Below are positions 1 through 8,414 of a stretch of DNA of 64,000 nt, in pieces (the first letter of the stretch is position 1; each line of letters begins with the position of its first letter). The stretch lies in assembly GCF_907165045.1 (NCBI RefSeq), contig NZ_CAJRAU010000006.1, forward strand, positions 372,001 to 436,000. The letters run 5' to 3'. The notes beneath the pieces were generated by a model. The model saw only the letters and a program-made list of their open reading frames with translations, did no database searches and was not told the origin of the DNA. This DNA is from Dyadobacter linearis (GTDB lineage: Bacteria > Bacteroidota > Bacteroidia > Cytophagales > Spirosomataceae). The position numbers and the translations under genes were made by a program.

Positions 1-2212
1 TGCGGTTGTTGAACAAACCAAAATCAATACCAATGTCCAGCTGCGAGGTCGATTGCCAGCTCAGATCGCTGGAAGGAAGGCTGGTTACGGTGTAAGCCAG
101 TTGTTGCCCGGCTGTGCCCAATCCAAAGTTGTAATAACCCGCAGATAATGCACCCAATGTCGAGTAAGCTCCCACATTGCGGTTTCCGGAAATCCCCCAT
201 CCGCCGCGCAGTTTGAGGTTAGAAATGAATGGAGCCGTTTTCATAAAACCTTCTTCCACCACATTCCAGCCTAAACCAATCGCAGGATAATTGAAATATT
301 GATTAGCCGGGGACAATGTTGAAGAGCCATCGCGACGCAGTGTCAATGTCAGCAAATATTTGTCGGCATAACTATAATTAAGCCTTCCCATGTAGGATAG
401 CAAGCCGGTTTCTGAAAACGAGTTACCAAAGTCCGACGGCGCCACTGGCTGGCCGGCCGCGAGCGAGAAATTGGAAGTTTTGATATAATCGGCCGGCACA
501 CCTGTTACAGTGAAGCGGCTTCCCAGCGAGTGGTTTTTGGTGTATTCGTAAAGCGCCGTGAAACCCAGTTTGTGCTTGTCTGCAAATGTTTTATCGAAAT
601 AAAGCAAATGTTGTAGGTTCACATCCCAATATTCGGTGTTGCTGATCTCTGCTGTGGAGCCAGCCTGCGTCGTGGCCGTATTGAAATAGGTCAGCGGGCC
701 ATTGTAGTTATTCAGGTTGGACTGGCTGAAATTGAGACCAGCATTGAAACGATATTTCAATCCCGGCAAAATATTGACCTCTGCATAAAGGCTGTTGAAT
801 GTCCGTATTGACCGCGTGCGTCCCAATGCCGATTCCTTTTTAGACATGATCGTCAGCGGACTCACGATGGCTGCATCGATGGAACCTTCGGCCGGGAATG
901 TGTTCACCGTTCCGTCTGCATTATAAGGCGAGGCTAACGGAGTAAGGCGCACAAGTCCGCCCGGCACACCTCCGCCACCCGGCGTATTGGTGTAAGTCAG
1001 CGTATTTAATGTATTCAGACCGATTTTGATGTTTTTACCAATCTTCTGATCAATGGTGGCGCGCAGGTTGTAACGCTGGAAACTCTGGTTTGGAATGATC
1101 CCGGTTTCGTTGAAATAACCCAAACCCAGCGAGTATTGGGTGTTTTCAACGCCGCCTTGCAAGCCCAATTGGTGATTGGTCATGAAACCCGGCTTGTAAA
1201 TCAGATCCTGCCAGTCTGTGGAAACGCCATTGTCGAGTGCTTCCTGCTCTTTTTGGGTTAACAAATAGCCCGAAGTTCCCGGCGCTGTGCGGTTGTATTT
1301 GGCTGCATCGGCTTTGAACTGCGCATATTCCTGGCCATTCATGACATTGAATTTGCCCATCACCTGCGTTTGTCCATGATAGCCGTCGTAACTGAAAACG
1401 GGCTTTCCGATCTTTCCTCTTTTGGTCGTTACCAGGATCACCCCGCCTGCGCCGCGCGAACCGTAAATGGCTGTTGCAGAGGCATCTTTCAAAACTTCCA
1501 GGCTCAAAATATCATCCGGGTTAATGTCATTCAACCCACCAAATGGAATCCCATCGACCACCACAAGCGGACCATCCAGACCGTCGCTCGATCCTGAGCT
1601 GGTTGTTAATGTGCGGTTTCCACGGATCCGGATCTGTCCTTGCGAGCCCGGCGTACTTCCATTACTAATGATCGAAACGCCAGCCGCGCGGCCTTTGAGC
1701 TGGTTCACAAGATTAGGCGCAGGCACTTCTTTCAATGTGCTTTCACTAACCGATACCACCGAACCGGTAACGTCCCGCTTCCGCTGAACGCCGTAACCGA
1801 CTACGACCACTTCTTCAAGTGTCTTGTTGTCAACCGCTAATGTTACATTAATGATCTGCTGCGTGCCTACAACCACTTCTTTCGGTGCGTAACCCACGAG
1901 TGAGAACACCAGAACGGCATTTGCATCCTGAACCGTCAGCCGGAAATTACCATCCTGATCTGCGCTCGTTCCTCTGGTTGTAGATTTCACGAGCACACTT
2001 ACGCCAGGCAGCGCCTCGCCGTCCGGGCCGGTAACTTTTCCGGAAACCTCAATGTCGGCCGCGGGTGCTGACCTGTGTCTCGTGCCATAATCGGCCCAAG
2101 CTGCGCTGCTGGCAACCGCATCCATGGAAGCGCCTCCGAGCAGCAGGATCGGAAGACCAGAAAGTCCGAGCATTCTGGCCAGCGTTTTATTGGTTAATAA
2201 ACGTTCATGCAT
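1..2212 (-). CDS. SusC/RagA-family TonB-linked outer membrane receptor (partial, C-terminus outside window)
   Basis: This is the N-terminal ~737 codons of a SusC-type TonB-dependent receptor, which would import oligosaccharides or other large ligands across the outer membrane with a SusD partner. Translation from the ATG at 2212 gives a hydrophobic N-terminal segment and then a carboxypeptidase-regulatory-like domain (VSGKVTGPDGEALPGVSVLV). The SusC hallmark LEEVVVVGYG follows, and then the plug domain with VLKDASATAIYGSRGAGGVILVTT. There is no STN domain before the regulatory domain, so signalling through an anti-sigma factor is not expected. The SusD partner should lie beyond position 1. 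The gene diverges from the hybrid two-component regulator at 2531, a common arrangement in polysaccharide utilisation loci. The substrate cannot be told from this fragment. Confidence 0.93.
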   Translation of the reverse strand, partial: MHERLLTNKTLARMLGLSGLPILLLGGASMDAVASSAAWADYGTRHRSAPAADIEVSGKVTGPDGEALPGVSVLVKSTTRGTSADQDGNFRLTVQDANAVLVFSLVGYAPKEVVVGTQQIINVTLAVDNKTLEEVVVVGYGVQRKRDVTGSVVSVSESTLKEVPAPNLVNQLKGRAAGVSIISNGSTPGSQGQIRIRGNRTLTTSSGSSDGLDGPLVVVDGIPFGGLNDINPDDILSLEVLKDASATAIYGSRGAGGVILVTTKRGKIGKPVFSYDGYHGQTQVMGKFNVMNGQEYAQFKADAAKYNRTAPGTSGYLLTQKEQEALDNGVSTDWQDLIYKPGFMTNHQLGLQGGVENTQYSLGLGYFNETGIIPNQSFQRYNLRATIDQKIGKNIKIGLNTLNTLTYTNTPGGGGVPGGLVRLTPLASPYNADGTVNTFPAEGSIDAAIVSPLTIMSKKESALGRTRSIRTFNSLYAEVNILPGLKYRFNAGLNFSQSNLNNYNGPLTYFNTATTQAGSTAEISNTEYWDVNLQHLLYFDKTFADKHKLGFTALYEYTKNHSLGSRFTVTGVPADYIKTSNFSLAAGQPVAPSDFGNSFSETGLLSYMGRLNYSYADKYLLTLTLRRDGSSTLSPANQYFNYPAIGLGWNVVEEGFMKTAPFISNLKLRGGWGISGNRNVGAYSTLGALSAGYYNFGLGTAGQQLAYTVTSLPSSDLSWQSTSQLDIGIDFGLFNNR

Positions 2213-2530
2213 TTTGTGTATGATTTGATGTTTAAATTAGATAGAATCATGTGGTTTAATTAGTGTTGTCTTGAAAGTGTCAATTTGACAATACTTGAAT
2301 TGGGTGTAACTTAGGCTTTTGATCATCTAAATAACTGCATCACTTTTTCCAGATATTATTTGATTTATTGTCGACAAAAGTAGCGAAGCGGGGCAGCCTG
2401 CTGTGAGCACATTTGTTCATATTAAGGATACAATTGTTCAAATTGGCCAAAAAAATGCCTGATTCTGGGACAAACTTGCATTTTTGAGATAACTTTCGTC
2501 CTGGGCTCCGGTTTTAACCCACTCATATCA
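2213..2530. promoter_or_regulatory. Divergent intergenic region between SusC and hybrid two-component regulator
   Basis: These 318 bp separate two divergent genes and hold no credible ORF. On the minus strand, TACTTTTG (plus-strand caaaagta, 2375-2382) matches the Bacteroidota -7 consensus TAnnTTTG. It would give the SusC gene a leader of about 160 nt. No good -33 TTTG was found at the usual distance, so the promoter is tentative. On the plus strand TAACTTTC (2490-2497) is a weaker -7 match for the regulator gene. I see no strong palindrome. Confidence 0.4.
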
Positions 2531-5500
2531 ATGCGCTTGAAGATTCTGCTCACACTCCGTTTGCTCTACCTGATTGTTGCCTGTTTGGCAGCGACGATCA
2601 CGGCGTGGGCGCAGCCTGCCGAACCCAAATTCACTTCACTCACTTCGACCGATGGATTGTCGTCCAACACCGTCACGGCTATCCTGAAAGATCGCTATGG
2701 ATTGATGTGGTTCGGGACCGACGATGGCTTGAACCGGTTCGACGGAACGGATGTGATGGTTTATCGGCATAATAAAAAGGATTCGACATCGCTTAAGTCG
2801 AGCGACATTTCTTGCTTGCACCAGGACCAAAAAGGGCGGATCTGGGTGGGTACGATCGAAGGCGGACTGCACCTATATGATCGCCGGAAAGATGCATTCA
2901 TAAGCATTCCGTCACCGCACAGTGTCATCAGCATGACCAGTGACGCTTCGGGCAAACTTTGGGTGGGAACAACAGCGGGCCTCATTCAGGTAAACCCGGA
3001 AAACTATCAGATTCGCACATTTACTTCGGTGGCCAACATGCCTGATCAGATCTCCAAAGGAATGATCCTGAGCATTGCCGTGGATCGTAAAAAAAGGGTC
3101 TGGGTGGGAACGCGGACGGGTTTGTATAAAATTGACCCGGCGGATAAAACCGGGGAATACATTAATTATCTGCAATCCTTGCCCGAAGAGGTCGGCGCTC
3201 GACCGGTAAAGTCCATTGTCGAGGATCAGGAAGGAAACATTTGGGCAGGCACATTCAGCGGCGTTTTTAAGCTCAATTCAAATGGGCAGATCATCAAACA
3301 CTTTAAATACGAGCCGGATAACAAAAATTCGCTGAGCACGAATATGGTCTTTGCGGTGACGTGGGAAAATCCGCAGCGGCTCTGGATCTGCACGGATGCG
3401 GGGCTGAACATGCTCGATACGCGCACAGGCATCATTACGCGTTATGGCCCGGATGCGCGGACACAATTTAGTCTGAGCAACAAATCGGTGCGCAGTATTT
3501 TGTTTGATAATGAGGGCATTTGTTGGTTGGGGACTTATAAAGGTGGTGTCAATAAATATGATAAGAATCTGGCCATTTTTGGGTTAAAGCGTTCTGATGT
3601 AAATGATCCCTACGGTTTGAGCGGCCCGTTTGTTACTGCTTTTGCAGAGACCGAATCGGGCGAATTGTTTGTAGGAACAGACGGTGGCGGGCTGAATTTG
3701 TACAACCGCCAAACCAATCTTTTCAGGAAATTTCCCATTAACCCAAAAAACAAAAACGCTGCATCCGGACTCGCCATTTTAACATTAGAACTCACAGCCA
3801 GCAATGAGCTCTGGATCGGGACATTTGGAGATGGGTTATTTCAATTTAATCCCAAAACAGGCGGTTACACGCAGTTTTTAAAAGGAAAAGACTCCACCAG
3901 TTTGAGTAATAATGAGATTTTTTGTTTCGAAAAGGACAAGTCTGGCAAATTATGGGTGGGCACCAATGGCGGCGGCGTGCATTTGTACGATCCTTCTACC
4001 AACACTTTCAGGAGAATGTACGATCCAGGCATTCCGGTAACCCAACGGAGCATTCCGTTGAATGGTTATATCAGGGACTTGCTGCTGGATCGGAAAGGAA
4101 AGCTTTGGATTGCTTCGCACGGAACGGGGATTGCGGTTTTTGACCCGATAACCCAAAAATCAATGCTGCTTGACAGGCAAACCAGCGACCTGGCCAGTAA
4201 CATCGTTTTCTCTCTTTTGGAGGATAGCAAAGGGAATATCTGGGCGGGCACTTCGGGTGAAGGATTGGCTTTGTATGATCCGCGTTCGAAGAAATTCATT
4301 ACTTACGGAGCAAAGGAAGGCTTGGCCAGTAACATTGTCAACAAAGTGTTGGAAGATGCGCAGGGACGGATTTGGGTAAGTACCAACCAGGGAATCAGCT
4401 ATTTTGATCTAAAGAACAAAAAATTCATTAACTACACGTCGTATAACGGCATTCAGGACCGGACATTTGTGCTCGGCTCGGGCATTCGCGCGAGTGATAA
4501 CACGCTGTTTTTCGGTGGCATTGCCGGATTTAATTACATCGACACCCGCAGCCTGCCCAACAGCAAACGCATTCCACCGATCATTTTAAAGGATTTGAAA
4601 ATCGGGAACCGCAGCATTACGCCCGCCGATTCCAATTTTATTGACGCGGACATTGCGGTTGCCAGAACCATCAGTTTGGATTACAAACAGAATTTTTCAA
4701 TTGGTTTTGCAGCGCTGGATTACACCAATCCCAAACAAATGCATTACCGGCACCGGCTGGTCGGCATGCAATCGGAATGGAACGAGACGGGACTTACCAA
4801 CTTTGCGAGTTACACCAATCTGAGCCCGGGCGAATATATTTTTGAAGTGCAGGCCAGCGGGGACGGTATCAACTGGGGGCCACAAACCAAGTCGGTGGCT
4901 GTGATCGTCAAACCGCCTTTTTATCTGACCATTTACGCCTACATTTTTTACATTCTTGCACCATTTGCAATTGTTTACTGGATGAGACGGCGCGGCATTC
5001 AGAAGCTGCAAAGACAGTTCAAAGAGCAGCAGCAACGTGCCGAAGTGGAACGGGCGTTAGAACTGGACCGGATGAAAATCAAGTTTCTGACCAATCTGAG
5101 CCACGAGTTCAGGACGCCGATTTCGCTCATTCTGGCGCCGGTCGATAACCTGCTCGTCAAAACCAAATCGACCGAGCTGCATCCGCCCGTCACGGCCATC
5201 AAACGGAATGCAAAACGACTGCTTAACCTCGTGGACCAGTTGCTGGATTTCAAGAATATGCAGGAGCAGGAAGTGAAGCTGGATTTGAAACGGCGCGACA
5301 TTATTCTGTTCATCAAAGACACCTGCGAGCAGTTCAGCGATCTTTCCATTCGAAAAGGAATTCTGTTCAAAGTGGAAAGTACATTGGATCAGCTTGACAT
5401 GGATTTTGACGCGGAAAAGCTCGAACGCGTTTTGTTCAATTTGCTTTCCAATGCATTTAAATTCACCCCAAAAGGCGGCGAAGTGGCTTTACAAGTGCAG

Positions 5501-6646
5501 CTGCAAACGGATCCCGAGGGAAAACACTGGCTGCAAATCAACATTGCGGATAATGGAATTGGCATTGCAGAGGATCAGCATGAAAAGATTTTCGACCGGT
5601 TCTTTCAAAGCGACACGGACCTGACCGTGCTGAACCAGGGAAGCGGCATTGGCTTGTCCATTGTGCGGGAATTTGTGCAGCTGCATCACGGAAAGATTAA
5701 TGTAGCCAGTCAGCCTGGCGCAGGAAGCACATTCACGGTGGAGCTGCCTATTGCGGATGAACTTTTGCCTAAGGATGAGCAGCCCGTCGAAACACCAAAA
5801 ACGCGTACTGGTGACATTGAAAACGGATTCAATAAGCAGGAAAAAGCCGGTTCGGAAGATCCTTCCAATGTGCTGATCATTGAGGATAATGATGAATTCA
5901 GGCATTACCTAAAAGAAAGTCTGGCGCCATTTTACCATGTTATCGAAGCAAGTAACGGAAAAGAAGGCTGGCAAAAAACGCTCAGTCACCACCCCGAACT
6001 GATCGTTAGCGACGTGGCCATGCCTGAAATGGACGGCATCGCGCTAAGCCAGAAAATCAAGTCGGACAAGCGCACCAAGCACATTCCCATCATTCTCCTG
6101 ACCGCCAGCACCGGCGAGCAGCAACAACTTGAAGGCCTCAGCTCAGGAGCAAATGACTACTTGACTAAACCATTCAATTTTGACATTCTGAATGCAAAGA
6201 TTAACAACTTGATCCTGCTTAACCGGCTGTTAAAAGGCGTTTATTCCAGACAGATACAGGTTGCTGGCAATGCACCGCAGATGGAATCGAGCCAGGAAAA
6301 GTTGCTGAAAGATATGTTATCCTATATTGAAGAAAATCTGCACACTGCACAGCTTAGCGTCGAAAATTTGAGCAAGCATGTAGGCATGAGCCGGGGAACA
6401 TTATACAGCAAAGTCCTGGAAATGAGTGGTCAGACGCCTATTGAATTCATTCGCTCCATTAAACTGGAAAAAGCCGCATTGTTACTTGAAAACAGCGATC
6501 TAAGCATTTCGCAGATCTCTTACATGACCGGTTTTACGGCACCGAATTATTTTGCAAAATCGTTTAAAGCTAAGTTCAATATACTTCCTACTGAATACAA
6601 GCTCGCGAAGCGCAGACATCCAGAGGGAATGGCATCGGAGCGGTAA
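2531..6646 (+). CDS. Hybrid two-component system protein (sensor kinase + response regulator + AraC output)
   Basis: A one-protein two-component system (HTCS) that would sense a periplasmic ligand, usually a glycan fragment, and activate nearby transcription. A signal peptide (about 1-28) is followed by many ligand-binding propeller repeats of the LWVGT/IWAGT type (about 35-680). Next come a Y_Y_Y domain (about 730-790) and one membrane span (about 795-818). The HisKA domain has the phospho-acceptor H858 in SHEFRTP and is followed by HATPase_c with DNGIGIA and GSGIGLSI. The receiver has acidic residues E1118/D1119, phospho-acceptor D1161 in SDVAMPEMDG and K1213. A C-terminal AraC-type helix-turn-helix covers about 1270-1365. 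All catalytic residues look intact and 1371 aa is normal for the family. The divergent SusC gene at 1-2212 is the likely target. Confidence 0.97.
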   Translation: MRLKILLTLRLLYLIVACLAATITAWAQPAEPKFTSLTSTDGLSSNTVTAILKDRYGLMWFGTDDGLNRFDGTDVMVYRHNKKDSTSLKSSDISCLHQDQKGRIWVGTIEGGLHLYDRRKDAFISIPSPHSVISMTSDASGKLWVGTTAGLIQVNPENYQIRTFTSVANMPDQISKGMILSIAVDRKKRVWVGTRTGLYKIDPADKTGEYINYLQSLPEEVGARPVKSIVEDQEGNIWAGTFSGVFKLNSNGQIIKHFKYEPDNKNSLSTNMVFAVTWENPQRLWICTDAGLNMLDTRTGIITRYGPDARTQFSLSNKSVRSILFDNEGICWLGTYKGGVNKYDKNLAIFGLKRSDVNDPYGLSGPFVTAFAETESGELFVGTDGGGLNLYNRQTNLFRKFPINPKNKNAASGLAILTLELTASNELWIGTFGDGLFQFNPKTGGYTQFLKGKDSTSLSNNEIFCFEKDKSGKLWVGTNGGGVHLYDPSTNTFRRMYDPGIPVTQRSIPLNGYIRDLLLDRKGKLWIASHGTGIAVFDPITQKSMLLDRQTSDLASNIVFSLLEDSKGNIWAGTSGEGLALYDPRSKKFITYGAKEGLASNIVNKVLEDAQGRIWVSTNQGISYFDLKNKKFINYTSYNGIQDRTFVLGSGIRASDNTLFFGGIAGFNYIDTRSLPNSKRIPPIILKDLKIGNRSITPADSNFIDADIAVARTISLDYKQNFSIGFAALDYTNPKQMHYRHRLVGMQSEWNETGLTNFASYTNLSPGEYIFEVQASGDGINWGPQTKSVAVIVKPPFYLTIYAYIFYILAPFAIVYWMRRRGIQKLQRQFKEQQQRAEVERALELDRMKIKFLTNLSHEFRTPISLILAPVDNLLVKTKSTELHPPVTAIKRNAKRLLNLVDQLLDFKNMQEQEVKLDLKRRDIILFIKDTCEQFSDLSIRKGILFKVESTLDQLDMDFDAEKLERVLFNLLSNAFKFTPKGGEVALQVQLQTDPEGKHWLQINIADNGIGIAEDQHEKIFDRFFQSDTDLTVLNQGSGIGLSIVREFVQLHHGKINVASQPGAGSTFTVELPIADELLPKDEQPVETPKTRTGDIENGFNKQEKAGSEDPSNVLIIEDNDEFRHYLKESLAPFYHVIEASNGKEGWQKTLSHHPELIVSDVAMPEMDGIALSQKIKSDKRTKHIPIILLTASTGEQQQLEGLSSGANDYLTKPFNFDILNAKINNLILLNRLLKGVYSRQIQVAGNAPQMESSQEKLLKDMLSYIEENLHTAQLSVENLSKHVGMSRGTLYSKVLEMSGQTPIEFIRSIKLEKAALLLENSDLSISQISYMTGFTAPNYFAKSFKAKFNILPTEYKLAKRRHPEGMASER

Positions 6647-6708
6647 CTTAATGCCATTCGTCCACCTACCCCTGCCTTTTGTTGGACAAATACCCTTTTT
6701 CGCTCCCG

Positions 6709-6716
6709 TACCTTTG
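6709..6716 (+). promoter_or_regulatory. Candidate -7 element of the flavoreductase/AraC operon
   Basis: TACCTTTG matches the Bacteroidota -7 consensus TAnnTTTG exactly. A TTGG (6682-6685) lies 23 nt upstream as a possible -33 element. A start site just downstream would leave a leader of only about 10-15 nt before the ATG at 6736. It therefore argues against the longer ORF that opens at 6679. Confidence 0.5.
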
Positions 6717-6735
6717 TCGAAAAGAGAAAGGTAAA

Positions 6736-7431
6736 ATGGTCAATATATTTAAAAAAGCAGCATCGGGATTAATGGAGCGAATGCTGAGCAGTGGCACTGT
6801 AACTTCCATCCAAAAGTGGGAACCCGGCACGCTGTACGAAATAGAGCTGCATATTCCACACATCAATATGAAAGGCTGGGATTCTATCAAACGGCTAAAA
6901 TGCAAGGTGGACGAGCTGGAATACCGGGATTATACGCCTGTAAGCTGGAATTCAGAACTGAACATTTGTACCCTGCTGATCGACGGCGGACACGACGGAG
7001 CCGGAAGCCGCTGGGTACGGGCATTGAAATCGGGCGACCCGGTCCTGTTTGGTGCAGCGCATGCAGCTTCGCTACCCTCGGCGAAAGGGCCGGTATTAGG
7101 TTTGGCGGATGCCAGTGCGCTGGGGCATTTTCTGGCATTGAGACAACTGACAGATCCGAGTGAACATCCCATGGAAGTGGGCGTAATTGTGAATGGCGGT
7201 CAGGAAATACCAGACGCATTTACAGAGGAAAATCCTGAATTTCAGTTTATCCAAGATTCTCAAAATGAAGGAGCTGATTTACTGGAACAATGGTATAGCG
7301 GCAAATCGCTGGCGGATTATAATTCCATTTATATTGCAGGAAACATTCCTATGATGAAAGCGCTGAAAAGAAAATTGAAATCGGATCCCAGGGTGCACGC
7401 CAAGATATATGGTCACGGGTTCTGGTCTTAA
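6736..7431 (+). CDS. Siderophore-interacting protein-like FAD oxidoreductase
   Basis: A 231-aa cytoplasmic protein of the siderophore-interacting (SIP/ViuB-like) flavoreductase family, which reduces ferric-siderophore complexes to release iron. The FAD-binding motif is visible as YRDYTPVSW (RxYT type, about residues 58-66). The C-terminal half has an NAD(P)H-type fold with PVLGLADASALGHFLAL and a closing HGFWS-type end. The ORF could open at 6679, but the ATG at 6736 follows the purine-rich GAGAAAGG and a close -7 element, so I chose it. The AraC gene follows after 3 bp, so the two are co-transcribed. No siderophore receptor is next to it, so the iron role rests on family membership only. Confidence 0.8.
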   Translation: MVNIFKKAASGLMERMLSSGTVTSIQKWEPGTLYEIELHIPHINMKGWDSIKRLKCKVDELEYRDYTPVSWNSELNICTLLIDGGHDGAGSRWVRALKSGDPVLFGAAHAASLPSAKGPVLGLADASALGHFLALRQLTDPSEHPMEVGVIVNGGQEIPDAFTEENPEFQFIQDSQNEGADLLEQWYSGKSLADYNSIYIAGNIPMMKALKRKLKSDPRVHAKIYGHGFWS

Positions 7432-7434
7432 AAA

Positions 7435-8307
7435 ATGGCAAATCAGGATATTCAAATCAGGCATTTACAGCAGGACCTGACGGGCATTGAAATCACGTAT
7501 GTCTCCGGCGATAAGCAAATCGGCGACATGGCAGGTCACCTCGGCCGCCCGCATCGTCATGACCATTATTTCTGTTTTTTGCTGGAAAGTGGCTCAGTGA
7601 GCGGCGCGATAGACTTTCATGATGTGGAAATGGACGAGCCTGCGCTGATGTTATCCTGTCCGGGACAGGTACACGATTTCAGGCGGGCCAAAAATGTCAA
7701 AGGCTGGGCGATTGCTTTTGATCCCAAATACATTGACCAAAATGCCCGAATGGTGATCGAACATTCGCTAGCCAATATTGCCATTATTCGTCTCAATGAG
7801 ACTGATAAACAATGGTTTGCACACATTTTCCAGCTGCTATCTGCGGCGGTAAACGACAGTAAATCGGCTCAGTTTGAGCAGCAACTGGTACAGGCTTTGC
7901 TCAATGCGCTTTTTTACAAAACGGTCAACATTTTTCAATTTCAGGAAAACGAGCGTATCCAGGCGGTATCGTTACGGAGTGTCGAGATTGTCAAAGTTTT
8001 TAATCTGCTCGTCAGAGCGCATTTTCATGCATTAAAGAAACCCGCCGATTACGCTTCGCAAATGAACATTACGGTAAGCTATCTCAACGATACGGTAAAG
8101 TCGATCACCGGCTTTTCGTCCACCTGGCTCATCAGGCAGGAGATTTTACGCGAAGCGCAGCGCCTGTTGATGTATACGTCGAAAAGCGTGAAGGAGATCG
8201 CATTCCAACTGGGTTACGAAGATCATAAATATTTCATCCGGCTATTCAGCAAATCCATCGGGACGTCGCCGGCCATTTTCCGCAAACAACCCGGAAAACT
8301 GTCGTAA
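7435..8307 (+). CDS. AraC-family transcriptional regulator
   Basis: A 290-aa regulator with an N-terminal cupin-like sensing domain (about 20-110, containing RPHRHDHYFCFLL) and a C-terminal HTH_18 domain (about 195-287). The second helix-turn-helix is typical: SVKEIAFQLGYEDHKYFIRLFSKSIGTSPAIFRK. It starts 3 bp after the flavoreductase stop, so it is probably its local regulator. Regulators of this shape in Bacteroidota often control a single adjacent enzyme. The ligand is not evident. The gene ends just before a strong hairpin terminator. Confidence 0.92.
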   Translation: MANQDIQIRHLQQDLTGIEITYVSGDKQIGDMAGHLGRPHRHDHYFCFLLESGSVSGAIDFHDVEMDEPALMLSCPGQVHDFRRAKNVKGWAIAFDPKYIDQNARMVIEHSLANIAIIRLNETDKQWFAHIFQLLSAAVNDSKSAQFEQQLVQALLNALFYKTVNIFQFQENERIQAVSLRSVEIVKVFNLLVRAHFHALKKPADYASQMNITVSYLNDTVKSITGFSSTWLIRQEILREAQRLLMYTSKSVKEIAFQLGYEDHKYFIRLFSKSIGTSPAIFRKQPGKLS

Positions 8308-8312
8308 TCGAA

Positions 8313-8363
8313 ATAAAAAAAGGCCCTCTCTTTACATGGTAGAGAAAGGGCCTTCGCTTTTTT
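8313..8363. terminator. Bidirectional rho-independent terminator
   Basis: A 14-bp stem with one mismatch (AAGGCCCTCTCTTT paired with AGAGAAAGGGCCTT) and a 7-nt loop (ACATGGT) has an A-run on the left and a T-run on the right. It can therefore terminate both the AraC gene (+) and the convergent type IX surface protein gene (-). Confidence 0.88.
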
Positions 8364-8414
8364 AGTGAGCAGCCTGACTAACTCGCCGGCTACTCAAATA
8401 TGACATTCGCTCTA

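Noticed and set aside
2213..2530. CRISPR, riboswitch or small RNA in the first large intergenic gap
   Set aside because: No repeats, no conserved riboswitch-like helices and no terminator were seen; only promoter-like elements.
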